From NCBI GenBank assembly GCA_030837625.1, contig JAUPKF010000008.1, positions 1 to 40,908 on the forward strand: 40,908 nucleotides of DNA, given 5' to 3'. The translations under genes were made by a program, and so were the position numbers. This DNA is from Patescibacteria group bacterium. GTDB taxonomy: Bacteria; Patescibacteriota; Minisyncoccia; Moranbacterales; UBA2206. Shown here one piece after another: positions 22,073-29,979 of this stretch. The notes beneath the pieces were generated by a model, which was not told where the DNA came from, did no database searches, and saw only the letters and a list, made by a program, of their open reading frames with translations. Within the stretch, counting starts at the first letter, position 1; every line of letters starts with the position of its first letter.

Positions 22073-25000
22073 ATGGAGAAACCAAATTTAGGAGGAGGGG
22101 AACCCAAAAAAGCCCCAACCGCGAGAATAGAGGCGATGAAAAGAAGTTCAGAGGAAGGTCTGGAACGTATTTCCGACGTTTCCAACGATGTGGAAAACGT
22201 TGAAACAGAGAAACAACGATTGGAGGCTAAACTAACTCGGGCGAAAAATAAGGAAGAGAAAGAAACGATTTACGCCCAATTAGCAGAATTAGTCAAGAAA
22301 AGAAAAGAAATTGTCAAAAAATCAAAGGGAGCGGGAGGGCTGGATGGAAAAGAGGAGTCTTTGGTCAAGCTTCCTAAAATCAAATCGAGTATGTCTCCAA
22401 AAGAGTTAACGGATCAAATAAACAAACTTTTTCAATCGGGAGGGGCTGGTATCGAAGGCCGTCAGAAAAAGATAGATCTTTTGCGAGAAATCTATGGAGA
22501 TGAATTTGTTAAGGCGAATATTACCGAAACCGGAGCAAAAAGTTTTCAAGAAGATATTGTTAACGATTTGTTGGAACAATCAGTTAGCCATGTTGAGAAA
22601 AGTGATATAGCCCAAAAAAATCTGGAGGAAATTAGCAGGGGCAGAGAATTCATAAGTAGGATTAACGGTTTATTCACTTCGGAAGGATCCGGTATTGAAG
22701 GTCGCCAAAGGAAAATCGATCTCCTGCGAGAAATTTACGGGGACGATTTTGTTAAGGCAAATATTACGGAAACTGGAGCAAGCGGCGCGCAGGAAGACAA
22801 CGTCAATGTATTATTGGAAAAGGCTGTCAAGGAAATTGAGGATAAGCTGAAAGGATTGACTGAAAAAAAAGATACGGGTCGTATGAAGAAAAGCGGTGTC
22901 CTTGAAGAAATGAAGTCGCTCAAAAAAAGAGCCAAAGAGCTGGAAGCTTTGGATGTGGAAAATGAAAATAAGCCGAAGCTGACGGATAAAGACGGTAATG
23001 AAGTTTCTCTTGATGATATCCCGGAAAGAGTGAAGGGATCAGCCGGTGATAATGGTGGAGTTACGCCGGAAGCTGCCGCGGTTGCGGCAGCGGCTGGAGT
23101 CGCGGCGGCGGAAGCGGCAAGGAAACTCGATACGGATTTGGATGAGGCCTCTGAAAGCGAAATGGTTGGTAGATATGGACGTCATGATTCCGAGTTTTCC
23201 GATCAAGTTCTGGATCAAGCTTCAGAAACAGAGGTGGAAGACCGTCTGAAGGTGGATTTGGTGAAAAATCCGGAAAATTATATGAACGGAGAACATCAGG
23301 CAGAGGCTTCTTCGGAACAGGAAGATCCAAAGCTGGTGGAATTGCGCGAGGCGGTGAAGGGCGCTCGGAATGCTTACGCCAGAAAAGACTACGAGACCAC
23401 AAACGCACTATCAAAGCTGAGGAGATTTTTTGGAAGAAGTATGAAAACGGGAACGGAGGATATATCTGATACGCATAGTAATTACGAACCTTATAGAGAA
23501 TCGGTAAATAAGTATCTGGACTACCGTATCGAAATACTAAAAGCGCAAGGTTTATCCCAGGAAGATTTGAAGAGGGAAATGGGAGAGTTGTGGACCGAGT
23601 TGAATTTTCGGGAAAAAATAGACTTGTATGAAGCCAGAACGAATGCCAGAGCAGAGGCCAGAGAAGGACAATTTGGCGAACGAGCTTTGAGAGCGGCTTC
23701 GAATGCCGTCAACTGGTATAGGAAGCTTGATTGGAAATATAAATTGGCTTTTTCCGGCTTACTTATGGCTGGAGGAGTTGGCGCGGTGGCGATGGCCGGC
23801 GCGGGGGCGGCTGGAACCGGTGTTTTAGCTGGAATTGTGGGTACTGGTAAATTTGGCCAAAGAATTATGGGAGGCGCGTCAGCTGGTATGGGTGCTGTTG
23901 CGATGCAAGAATCAGTTCGTAGGAAATTGGATCAGCGTGCATCAAGAAAAGGAGGCGAAAGAATGCTTGGAGATCTTGAACAAATAGAAGATCCGGAAAG
24001 AATGTTTGAAGTATTGAAAAGCCGGATGCAATCAGAGATTGATACTTACAAATCCAGTCTTGAGAGAGAAAAAAGGAAATCAAGAAACAGAAAGCTTATC
24101 GGATTCGGAATCGGCGCGACTATCGGGTCTGGCGCTTTTGCCAGAGTAGCTCAAGCGGGATTTGGCCGGACGTTGGGGTTTTTTGGATATCATTCTCCGT
24201 ATGAAACAACTGGCGCAGAATTTGAGCGGCCAATCGACCCTAATAATCCTTATGAAACTGCCGGAACGGAATTTGATCGCCCCGGCGGAAGCAACTATTA
24301 TCGCGAACCTGTGGCAAAAGTTTCTAATTTGGGAATGGAAAATCAAGGATTAGGCGGAGGAAAAGATGTAATCGGTCGTCCTGGTGGCGGTGTACCAAGT
24401 TCGCCGGAATCATACTCTGGCGCAGAGGCAGATCGCCCCGGAGGAAGCAACTATTATCGCGAACCTGTGGCAAAAGTTTCTAACTTTGAAACAGCGAATC
24501 AGGGAGTTGGCGGAGGAAAGGAGATAGCGGGGGCAGGCAGTCCAGGCGCTCCAAAGTCCCCATATGAAACAACTGGTGCGGAGTTTGATCGCCCCGGCGG
24601 AAGCAACTATTATCGCGAACCTGTGGCAAAAGTTTCAAATTACGATGCAGATAACAAAGGATTTACGCCGCGTTACGAAGATGGTCCGGACGCTGGAAAA
24701 CTATCTGGCGGAGGCTCGGGTCGGGGTGATATGACTCAATTCGAAAAAGATATGCGAGGCGCGGGCGCTAAAGTTTCCGGCGACGACAAACTGACGCAAT
24801 TTGAGCGAGATATGCGGGAAGCTGCCGCTAGGAGGGGAGAATCCGGTTTAGGACAGACGTATACGGAAAATTCTTTGCGTATGCCCAAAGGCGGACAAGG
24901 CATTGGCTTGGAAACAGAAAACTCTTTAAAGATGGACAAGGGCTCAGCTGGTTCTAATTTAGGTCAAACTTATACAGAAAACTCTCTTAAGATTCTCAAA

Positions 25001-25930
25001 GGCGGTCAAGGGATTGGACTGGAAACGGAGAACTCCCTGAAAATGGCAAAAGGCGGACAGGGCATCGGTTCCGCGACGGAAAACTCTTTGAAGATGGATA
25101 TGGAGAAAGATTACGCGCCGGCGATCGATTCCGTGGAAACTGCCCAAAAAGGCGACTCGGTTTGGAAGATGATTGACAGGCAGTTGGAAGAAAGGTACGG
25201 TCACAATTTTACCGACCTTCCCGTTGAACAAAAAACTTATATTATTGATTCCTTCAAAGATGAAGTGGCAAAAAACCCTGAGCAGTTCAGCTTGAAAAAT
25301 ATTGATAAAATCAAGATCGGACAAAAGATAGATTTTGCGGAATTATTTAGCGATGACCAAAGAGTGGCGGGAAAGTTTGATATTGCCAAAAATCTTTCGC
25401 CGGAAGAAATGGAAAATATTGCCAAGAATAACAAAACCATAATCAGATGGCTCAATGCCCATCACGGCGAAGCGCTGACATCGGAAAAAGTGGAGGATAT
25501 CCTGCATGGCTCGAAGGAGACTGTGAAAAGCATCAAGTCTCCCGCGTTCCTTAGTCAATTCAACGCTGACTTCAAAGATTTGTCGGAAATCAGCTCGGAA
25601 ATGAGCGATCCGGCGAGTCAGGCGAACGCGGATGTTTTGCGAGAGCAATACGGAGCATCTTTCAAAAAAGTGTTTTCCGGCATGAGGAGGGAACTGTTTG
25701 AGGGCGATTCGGGCATAAAAAGCGCCGAGGATTTGAAGTCTCTCAACGCCTCGGAATATCTGGAAGACCACAAGCGCTCCAAGGTTTATAAGCTGTACAA
25801 ATACGCGGCTGGCAGGTTTGGCGAGGAAGCCGTGAAACCAAAGGCCGGCGAGGATATGGCCGTTTGGTCCAGAAAACTTATTGGCAAGATTTTTGAAGCC
25901 AAAGGAGTTAAGTTTGAATTTAGTAAATAA
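22073..25930 (+). CDS. Giant repeat-rich membrane protein of unknown function
   Basis: 1285 residues. After an N-terminal coiled coil there are two copies of a ~65-residue repeat (about 110-172 and 193-258), both with GIEGRQ(K/R)KIDLLREIYG and FVKANITETGA. An Ala-rich hydrophobic patch follows near residue 345, then an amphipathic region and two hydrophobic stretches (about 560-605 and 674-700). Residues about 709-865 hold three copies of a unit with EFDRPGGSNYYREPVAKVSN, next two TQFE(K/R)DMR units, then about five TENSLKM-KGGQGIG units (about 930-1010). The C-terminal region has a LysM-like AQKGDSVWKMIDRQLEERYG segment and a helical end. It may form a large envelope scaffold next to the TraG/VirD4-like ATPase. 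No family is recognised. Confidence 0.8.
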   Translation: MEKPNLGGGEPKKAPTARIEAMKRSSEEGLERISDVSNDVENVETEKQRLEAKLTRAKNKEEKETIYAQLAELVKKRKEIVKKSKGAGGLDGKEESLVKLPKIKSSMSPKELTDQINKLFQSGGAGIEGRQKKIDLLREIYGDEFVKANITETGAKSFQEDIVNDLLEQSVSHVEKSDIAQKNLEEISRGREFISRINGLFTSEGSGIEGRQRKIDLLREIYGDDFVKANITETGASGAQEDNVNVLLEKAVKEIEDKLKGLTEKKDTGRMKKSGVLEEMKSLKKRAKELEALDVENENKPKLTDKDGNEVSLDDIPERVKGSAGDNGGVTPEAAAVAAAAGVAAAEAARKLDTDLDEASESEMVGRYGRHDSEFSDQVLDQASETEVEDRLKVDLVKNPENYMNGEHQAEASSEQEDPKLVELREAVKGARNAYARKDYETTNALSKLRRFFGRSMKTGTEDISDTHSNYEPYRESVNKYLDYRIEILKAQGLSQEDLKREMGELWTELNFREKIDLYEARTNARAEAREGQFGERALRAASNAVNWYRKLDWKYKLAFSGLLMAGGVGAVAMAGAGAAGTGVLAGIVGTGKFGQRIMGGASAGMGAVAMQESVRRKLDQRASRKGGERMLGDLEQIEDPERMFEVLKSRMQSEIDTYKSSLEREKRKSRNRKLIGFGIGATIGSGAFARVAQAGFGRTLGFFGYHSPYETTGAEFERPIDPNNPYETAGTEFDRPGGSNYYREPVAKVSNLGMENQGLGGGKDVIGRPGGGVPSSPESYSGAEADRPGGSNYYREPVAKVSNFETANQGVGGGKEIAGAGSPGAPKSPYETTGAEFDRPGGSNYYREPVAKVSNYDADNKGFTPRYEDGPDAGKLSGGGSGRGDMTQFEKDMRGAGAKVSGDDKLTQFERDMREAAARRGESGLGQTYTENSLRMPKGGQGIGLETENSLKMDKGSAGSNLGQTYTENSLKILKGGQGIGLETENSLKMAKGGQGIGSATENSLKMDMEKDYAPAIDSVETAQKGDSVWKMIDRQLEERYGHNFTDLPVEQKTYIIDSFKDEVAKNPEQFSLKNIDKIKIGQKIDFAELFSDDQRVAGKFDIAKNLSPEEMENIAKNNKTIIRWLNAHHGEALTSEKVEDILHGSKETVKSIKSPAFLSQFNADFKDLSEISSEMSDPASQANADVLREQYGASFKKVFSGMRRELFEGDSGIKSAEDLKSLNASEYLEDHKRSKVYKLYKYAAGRFGEEAVKPKAGEDMAVWSRKLIGKIFEAKGVKFEFSK

Positions 25931-25949
25931 TTTTTAAGGAAAAAAGCAA

Positions 25950-26243
25950 ATGGACACTCAAACACAATTGCAAAACACGTTAATTGAAGAACTGGGACTC
26001 GCGAGTCTTCCGCCGGAAAAACAGGAAGAACTTCTGGTTAAGATGACGGAAGTGGTTTTGAAGAGGATTTTTGTCGAGACGATGGAGAAACTCCCTGAAG
26101 CCGACCAGGAAGAATATTCCAAACTGATTGACGCCAATGCCGCGCCGGAAGAAGTGGAAAAGTTTTTGACGGAAAAAATTCCCAATTACGACGAGATGGT
26201 GAAAAAAGTGGTGGAGGATTTTAAAGGTGAGATGCTTAAGTAA
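25950..26243 (+). CDS. Small acidic helical protein, DUF5663-like
   Basis: 97 residues, acidic, all-helical. LIEELGLASLPPEKQEELLVKM and the following helix resemble my recollection of the small CPR family DUF5663; this is recall from pattern, not a search. It has a purine-rich AAGGA about 11 nt before the ATG and lies 19 nt after the giant protein, so it is in the same transcript. The conserved LP-xE-xQ-xEL start suggests a protein-protein module. Function unknown. Confidence 0.7.
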   Translation: MDTQTQLQNTLIEELGLASLPPEKQEELLVKMTEVVLKRIFVETMEKLPEADQEEYSKLIDANAAPEEVEKFLTEKIPNYDEMVKKVVEDFKGEMLK

Positions 26244-26248
26244 TAAAA

Positions 26249-26276
26249 CACATAACACATAATACGTAACACGTAA
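26249..26276. repeat. Heptamer array (CACATAA/CACGTAA)
   Basis: Four degenerate 7-base units (CACATAA, CACATAA, TACGTAA, CACGTAA) directly precede the next start codon. A longer perfect array of the same unit lies at 36416. Confidence 0.8.
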
Positions 26277-26281
26277 CAAAT

Positions 26282-26728
26282 ATGGGTGATGAATTGAAGC
26301 CAAATTTAGAACCGATTGAAGAGTCAGATATGAATCTAAAGGAGAAGTTTTTGGGAGGCGTAGCAAATGAAACGCCGGAGAAAAAAGCGGAAAATATTCC
26401 CGTGCCGGAAGCTGCGCCGGAAAGGAAAGAAGGAAGCGCGGAGAAAGAAGCGGCCTACGCCAAGATTCTCGCCAAAGTTCCGGCTCCGGCGGCGGTTGCT
26501 GTAAATGACGTGGCGTCTGACGCCGACGATATTGCTAATTTGGAAAAAGAAAAGGAGAGCAAAATCGAAAAACTGGTGACCTTGGCTGAAATGAAGGGCA
26601 TTCCTCACGCGGTGAAAGTCGCCCGGCATATGGAAGATAATTACGTTTTGGACGAGTTCCACGACCGGCTTCTCGGCGAAGAACTTCACAATGCGCTGGT
26701 GAAGAAAGGGATGATAAAAGAGCTTTAG
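26282..26728 (+). CDS. Small protein with disordered N-half and helical C-terminal module
   Basis: 148 residues. The first ~95 are rich in Glu, Pro, Ala and Lys with little order expected. The last ~55 (KIEKLVTLAEMKGIPHAVKV, then HMEDNYVLDEFHDRLLGEEL) form a compact helical module that looks conserved. It lies between the DUF5663-like gene and the TraG-like ATPase, separated by repeats on both sides. A role as adaptor or ATPase partner is inferred only from position. Confidence 0.7.
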   Translation: MGDELKPNLEPIEESDMNLKEKFLGGVANETPEKKAENIPVPEAAPERKEGSAEKEAAYAKILAKVPAPAAVAVNDVASDADDIANLEKEKESKIEKLVTLAEMKGIPHAVKVARHMEDNYVLDEFHDRLLGEELHNALVKKGMIKEL

Positions 26729-26732
26729 CAAT

Positions 26733-26875
26733 TCATCTAATTGTCTAATTCCTAATTCATCTAATAAAATGCTAAAGACAAAATAGCAAAATAAAATTTC
26801 AAATGTCAAATAATTTAGCATTAGAAATCTGGAATTTTATTAGGTGAATTAGGTAATTAGGTGAATTAGAAATTT
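26733..26875. repeat. Intergenic inverted element with CACCTAATT-type arms (copy D)
   Basis: The left arm is diverged (CATCTAATTGTCTAATTCC and CATCTAATAAAA); the right arm is TTTTATTAGGTGAATTAGG and AGGTGAATTAGAAATT. The central part has TGCTAAA/TTTAGCA. It directly precedes the GTG start of the ATPase gene. Confidence 0.85.
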
Positions 26876-26882
26876 TAGAATC

Positions 26883-29381
26883 GTGAATCCATTATATTTA
26901 GATAATTTATTACTTTATCTAATTTACTCCTCTGCTTTTGCAGCTATTATATCGGGGGCTTTTTTGGTGGCGCGGAGTTTTTTTGGTTTTCGCGCCCACA
27001 TCAACGAGTCGATGAATTTGGATTTGGAAATAATCCGGGTGTCGAAAACCGAGAGAAAAGACGAGGCGGACGGACGAAAACCCGGCGAAGCCTGGAAAGA
27101 GGAAATCGGCGCGATGGAGCAACTGTTAACTGCTCTTTCGTCCGTCAAAGACACGCGCGGAATGTTGGCTCGGTTTCTTTACGGATCGCCCACGGTGTCG
27201 TTTGAAATCGCCAACAGCGCCAAAAGCGAGGAAATCGTTTTCTTTATGGCGGTTCCCAAGAAATTCCGCGAATCGGTCGAAAAACAAGTGCACAGCTTTT
27301 TCCCCAACGCTGTTTTGGAGCGCGCCAAGGACTATAATATCTTTTTTCCCGGTTCCGTCACTGAAGCTTCGGTCATAAAACTAAAAAACAAATATACCTT
27401 GCCGGTGAGAACTTATGAAAACATGGAAGTCGATCCGTTGAGCGCCATTACTAACTCCATTTCCAAGTTGGAAACCCTTAGTGAGGGCGCCGCTATCCAG
27501 ATAGTTCTCAAAAGATCCGGCAACGCCTGGCGGACCAAAGGCAGGAGCATCGCCCAAAAGATGCAGCAAGGCAAACGTTTGAGCGAAGTGGAAGCTTCCG
27601 TTTGGGTGAAGGCCGGTCGGGGCGCCGGGGGTTTGGTTAGTGAGATGATCGCGCCTTCCAAAAAGGATACAGGCAACGGATTTAATGATCCCAAGCCAGT
27701 GCAGCTTACTCCCGAAGAACAGGAACTGGTCAAATCTATCGAGCAAAAGGCTTCCAAAACGGGATTTCACGCCAATGTCCGCTTGGTCGCTTCGGCGGCG
27801 ACCCAGGAGCGCGCGCAGATGATTTTGGCGCAAATGGAAAACGCTTTCGCCCAATTTGAAAACGGCGACATCAATTGTTTTCAGGTGAAGCGTCTTAAGA
27901 AAAAAGAGATCGCCTATGACTTCATCTTTCGTAATTTCAAAGATGAAGAGGCGATGATTCTCAATAACGAAGAAATTGCTAGCATTTTTCATTTGCCCAT
28001 TTCCACCACTGAAACGCCCAAGATAAAATGGCTGAAATCCAATGCCGCCCCGCCGCCGCTCGACATTTCGGCTGACGGAGAGGGTTCTATCGTTTTGGGA
28101 TTTAATGATTATCGCGGAACCAAAACTCCCATCAGAATTTCGGACAAAGACCGGAGGCGCCATCTTTACACTATCGGACAAACCGGCGTGGGAAAATCCA
28201 ACTTTTTGCAGGAAATGGCCAAGCAGGACGCCAAAGAAGGCCGGGGGTTTTGTTTTATCGATCCGCATGGCGACGCCATTGAAGACATTCTGGCTTCTGT
28301 TCCCAAGGAAAGGGCGGAAGATGTGATCGTTTTTGATCCGGCGGATGTGGAACGGCCGTTCGGCCTCAATATGATGGAATATGATCCGGCGCGTCCCGAG
28401 CAAAAAACTTTCGTCATCAACGAACTGATCGGAATTTTCGACCAGTTGTACGATCTCAAAGCCACTGGCGGGCCGATGTTTGAACAATATATGCGAAACG
28501 CCATGCTTTTGGTTATGGATGATCCCGAGTCGGGCAATACTCTTATGGAAATCCCCAAAGTTTTGGCGGACGAAGAATTTCGCCTGATGAAACTTTCCAA
28601 ATGTCAGAATCCGACCGTGATTGATTTTTGGACCAAAGAAGCGGAGAAGGCCGGCGGGGAAGCGGCCTTGGCCAATATGGTGCCATATATCACCTCCAAA
28701 CTTACTACCTTTATCTCCAACGATTTGATGCGGCCGATTATCGCCCAGCAAAAATCCACCATCAATTTCCGGGAAGTTATGGATAACAAAAAAATTCTTC
28801 TTATTAATCTTTCCAAGGGGAAAATCGGAGAAATCAATTCCCGACTTTTGGGAATGGTGGTAGTGGGGAAAATATTGATGAACGCTTTGGCGCGGACGGA
28901 CACGCCGGAAGACGAAAGAACGGATTTTTATCTGTACCTGGACGAATTTCAAAACGTGACGACCAACTCCATTTCGCAAATCCTTTCCGAGGCGCGCAAA
29001 TATCGTTTGTGCTTGGTTTTGGCGCATCAATTTATCGCCCAGCTCAAAGAAGAAATTTCCAAGGCGGTTTTTGGCAATGTCGGCTCGATGATGATTTTCC
29101 GGGTAGGCGCCGAAGACGCCGAATTTCTGGAGAAGAATTTCGCGCCGGTTTTTTCCAAACAGGATTTGGTCAATGTGGATAACTATTCCGGATTTGCCCG
29201 CATTCTTATCAACAATGTTCTCACTAAGCCTTTCAATATGACGGCCTATCCACCCACGCGCGGCGACCAGGAAATCGCCAACGCGCTCAAGGAACTTTCC
29301 CGTTTGAAATACGGCCGCGACAAAAACATCGTTAGCCGGGAAATTTTGGAACGGACGAAGATGAAAAAGGCCGGTTTTTGA
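26883..29381 (+). CDS. TraG/VirD4-like membrane-anchored ATPase
   Basis: 832 residues, GTG start. An N-terminal membrane segment (about 10-35) is followed by a ~390-residue domain with no motif I know, then a RecA-like ATPase domain: Walker A GQTGVGKSNF (about 431-440), FIDPHGDAIEDIL, FDPADVERPFGLNMMEYD, Walker B FYLYLDEFQN (about 681-690), and AHQFIAQLKEEI. This is the family of type IV secretion coupling proteins and HerA/FtsK-related DNA pumps, which form hexamers that move DNA or protein through the membrane. No relaxase, VirB4 or pilin is nearby, so the role may not be conjugation. It belongs to the run starting at 20358. Confidence 0.85.
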   Translation: MNPLYLDNLLLYLIYSSAFAAIISGAFLVARSFFGFRAHINESMNLDLEIIRVSKTERKDEADGRKPGEAWKEEIGAMEQLLTALSSVKDTRGMLARFLYGSPTVSFEIANSAKSEEIVFFMAVPKKFRESVEKQVHSFFPNAVLERAKDYNIFFPGSVTEASVIKLKNKYTLPVRTYENMEVDPLSAITNSISKLETLSEGAAIQIVLKRSGNAWRTKGRSIAQKMQQGKRLSEVEASVWVKAGRGAGGLVSEMIAPSKKDTGNGFNDPKPVQLTPEEQELVKSIEQKASKTGFHANVRLVASAATQERAQMILAQMENAFAQFENGDINCFQVKRLKKKEIAYDFIFRNFKDEEAMILNNEEIASIFHLPISTTETPKIKWLKSNAAPPPLDISADGEGSIVLGFNDYRGTKTPIRISDKDRRRHLYTIGQTGVGKSNFLQEMAKQDAKEGRGFCFIDPHGDAIEDILASVPKERAEDVIVFDPADVERPFGLNMMEYDPARPEQKTFVINELIGIFDQLYDLKATGGPMFEQYMRNAMLLVMDDPESGNTLMEIPKVLADEEFRLMKLSKCQNPTVIDFWTKEAEKAGGEAALANMVPYITSKLTTFISNDLMRPIIAQQKSTINFREVMDNKKILLINLSKGKIGEINSRLLGMVVVGKILMNALARTDTPEDERTDFYLYLDEFQNVTTNSISQILSEARKYRLCLVLAHQFIAQLKEEISKAVFGNVGSMMIFRVGAEDAEFLEKNFAPVFSKQDLVNVDNYSGFARILINNVLTKPFNMTAYPPTRGDQEIANALKELSRLKYGRDKNIVSREILERTKMKKAGF

Positions 29382-29406
29382 CCGGCTGTTAGAAATAATA
29401 TACAAT
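29378..29406 (+). promoter_or_regulatory. Promoter giving a leaderless mRNA for the coiled-coil gene
   Basis: TTGACC, a 17-nt spacer, TACAAT. The predicted start is 29413, the A of the next ATG. The -35 box overlaps the ATPase stop and the small hairpin GCCGGT/ACCGGC. Confidence 0.65.
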
Positions 29407-29412
29407 GGATTT

Positions 29413-29874
29413 ATGGCGAAGAAGACGAAAAAAATTAACAAAATCAAGCCTAAAAAAATCGGTGATAACTACACCGATGTCTTTTTGGAATCCATGCGCG
29501 ACGAAATAAGGATAATCGCCGAAGGACAGACAGTTTTTCAGCAAGTTATGGAACGCAGGTTTGATGTCATAGAAGACAGGCTTACTAAACACGATGAGCA
29601 GTTTGAGATTATTGGCGAAAGGTTCGAAGCTATTGACGAAAGGTTCGAAGCTATCGACGAAAAGTTTAAAACTGTTTTGGATTATCTTTTTCGCATTGAC
29701 GAAGAACTTTCGGATATCAAATCCAGAATAATGAATCTTGAAAGTTCCGTCGCGAATCTCGAAGATTCAGTTATCAAACGCAAAGAGTTCGAATCCTTGA
29801 AAGATAAAGTGGCTAAACTGGAAGAACAGCTTAAAAAAGCGATTGCGGTCGGAAAACTAAAGGCGGCTTCATAA
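29413..29874 (+). CDS. Coiled-coil protein with heptad repeats
   Basis: 153 residues, ATG predicted to be the first transcribed base. After a basic N-terminus (KKTKKINKIKPKK) nearly everything is long coiled coil with repeats such as ERFEAIDERFEAIDEKF coded by a 21-nt tandem unit, then IKSRIMNLESSVANLEDSV. No membrane segment. Such repeat coiled-coil proteins resemble spacers or oligomerisation rods. It has its own promoter and terminators, so it can be expressed apart from the ATPase. Function unknown. Confidence 0.75.
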   Translation: MAKKTKKINKIKPKKIGDNYTDVFLESMRDEIRIIAEGQTVFQQVMERRFDVIEDRLTKHDEQFEIIGERFEAIDERFEAIDEKFKTVLDYLFRIDEELSDIKSRIMNLESSVANLEDSVIKRKEFESLKDKVAKLEEQLKKAIAVGKLKAAS

Positions 29875-29910
29875 AGATTAGAGGCTTTTATAGAGGCCTC
29901 TAAGATAAAA

Positions 29911-29943
29911 CGAAGCCCTGGGGAACTTCCGCGGGGCTTTTTT
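29911..29943 (+). terminator. Intrinsic terminator after the coiled-coil gene
   Basis: GAAGCCC pairs with GGGGCTTT around a short GC loop, then a T-run. A weaker hairpin AGAGGC/GCCTCT at 29879-29901 precedes it. Confidence 0.85.
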
Positions 29944-29979
29944 GCAAGGCAATGCGATGACAATTAAATTAAAAACGGT

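Noticed and set aside
26883-29381. Integrative conjugative element
   Set aside because: Only a coupling-type ATPase is present; no relaxase, VirB4, integrase or direct att repeats around the tRNA genes were found.
27381-29447. 688-codon minus-strand frame opposite the ATPase gene
   Set aside because: It is a shadow of the GC-biased codon pattern of the real gene; the sequence is Phe/His/Arg-rich with no domains, while the plus frame has intact Walker motifs.
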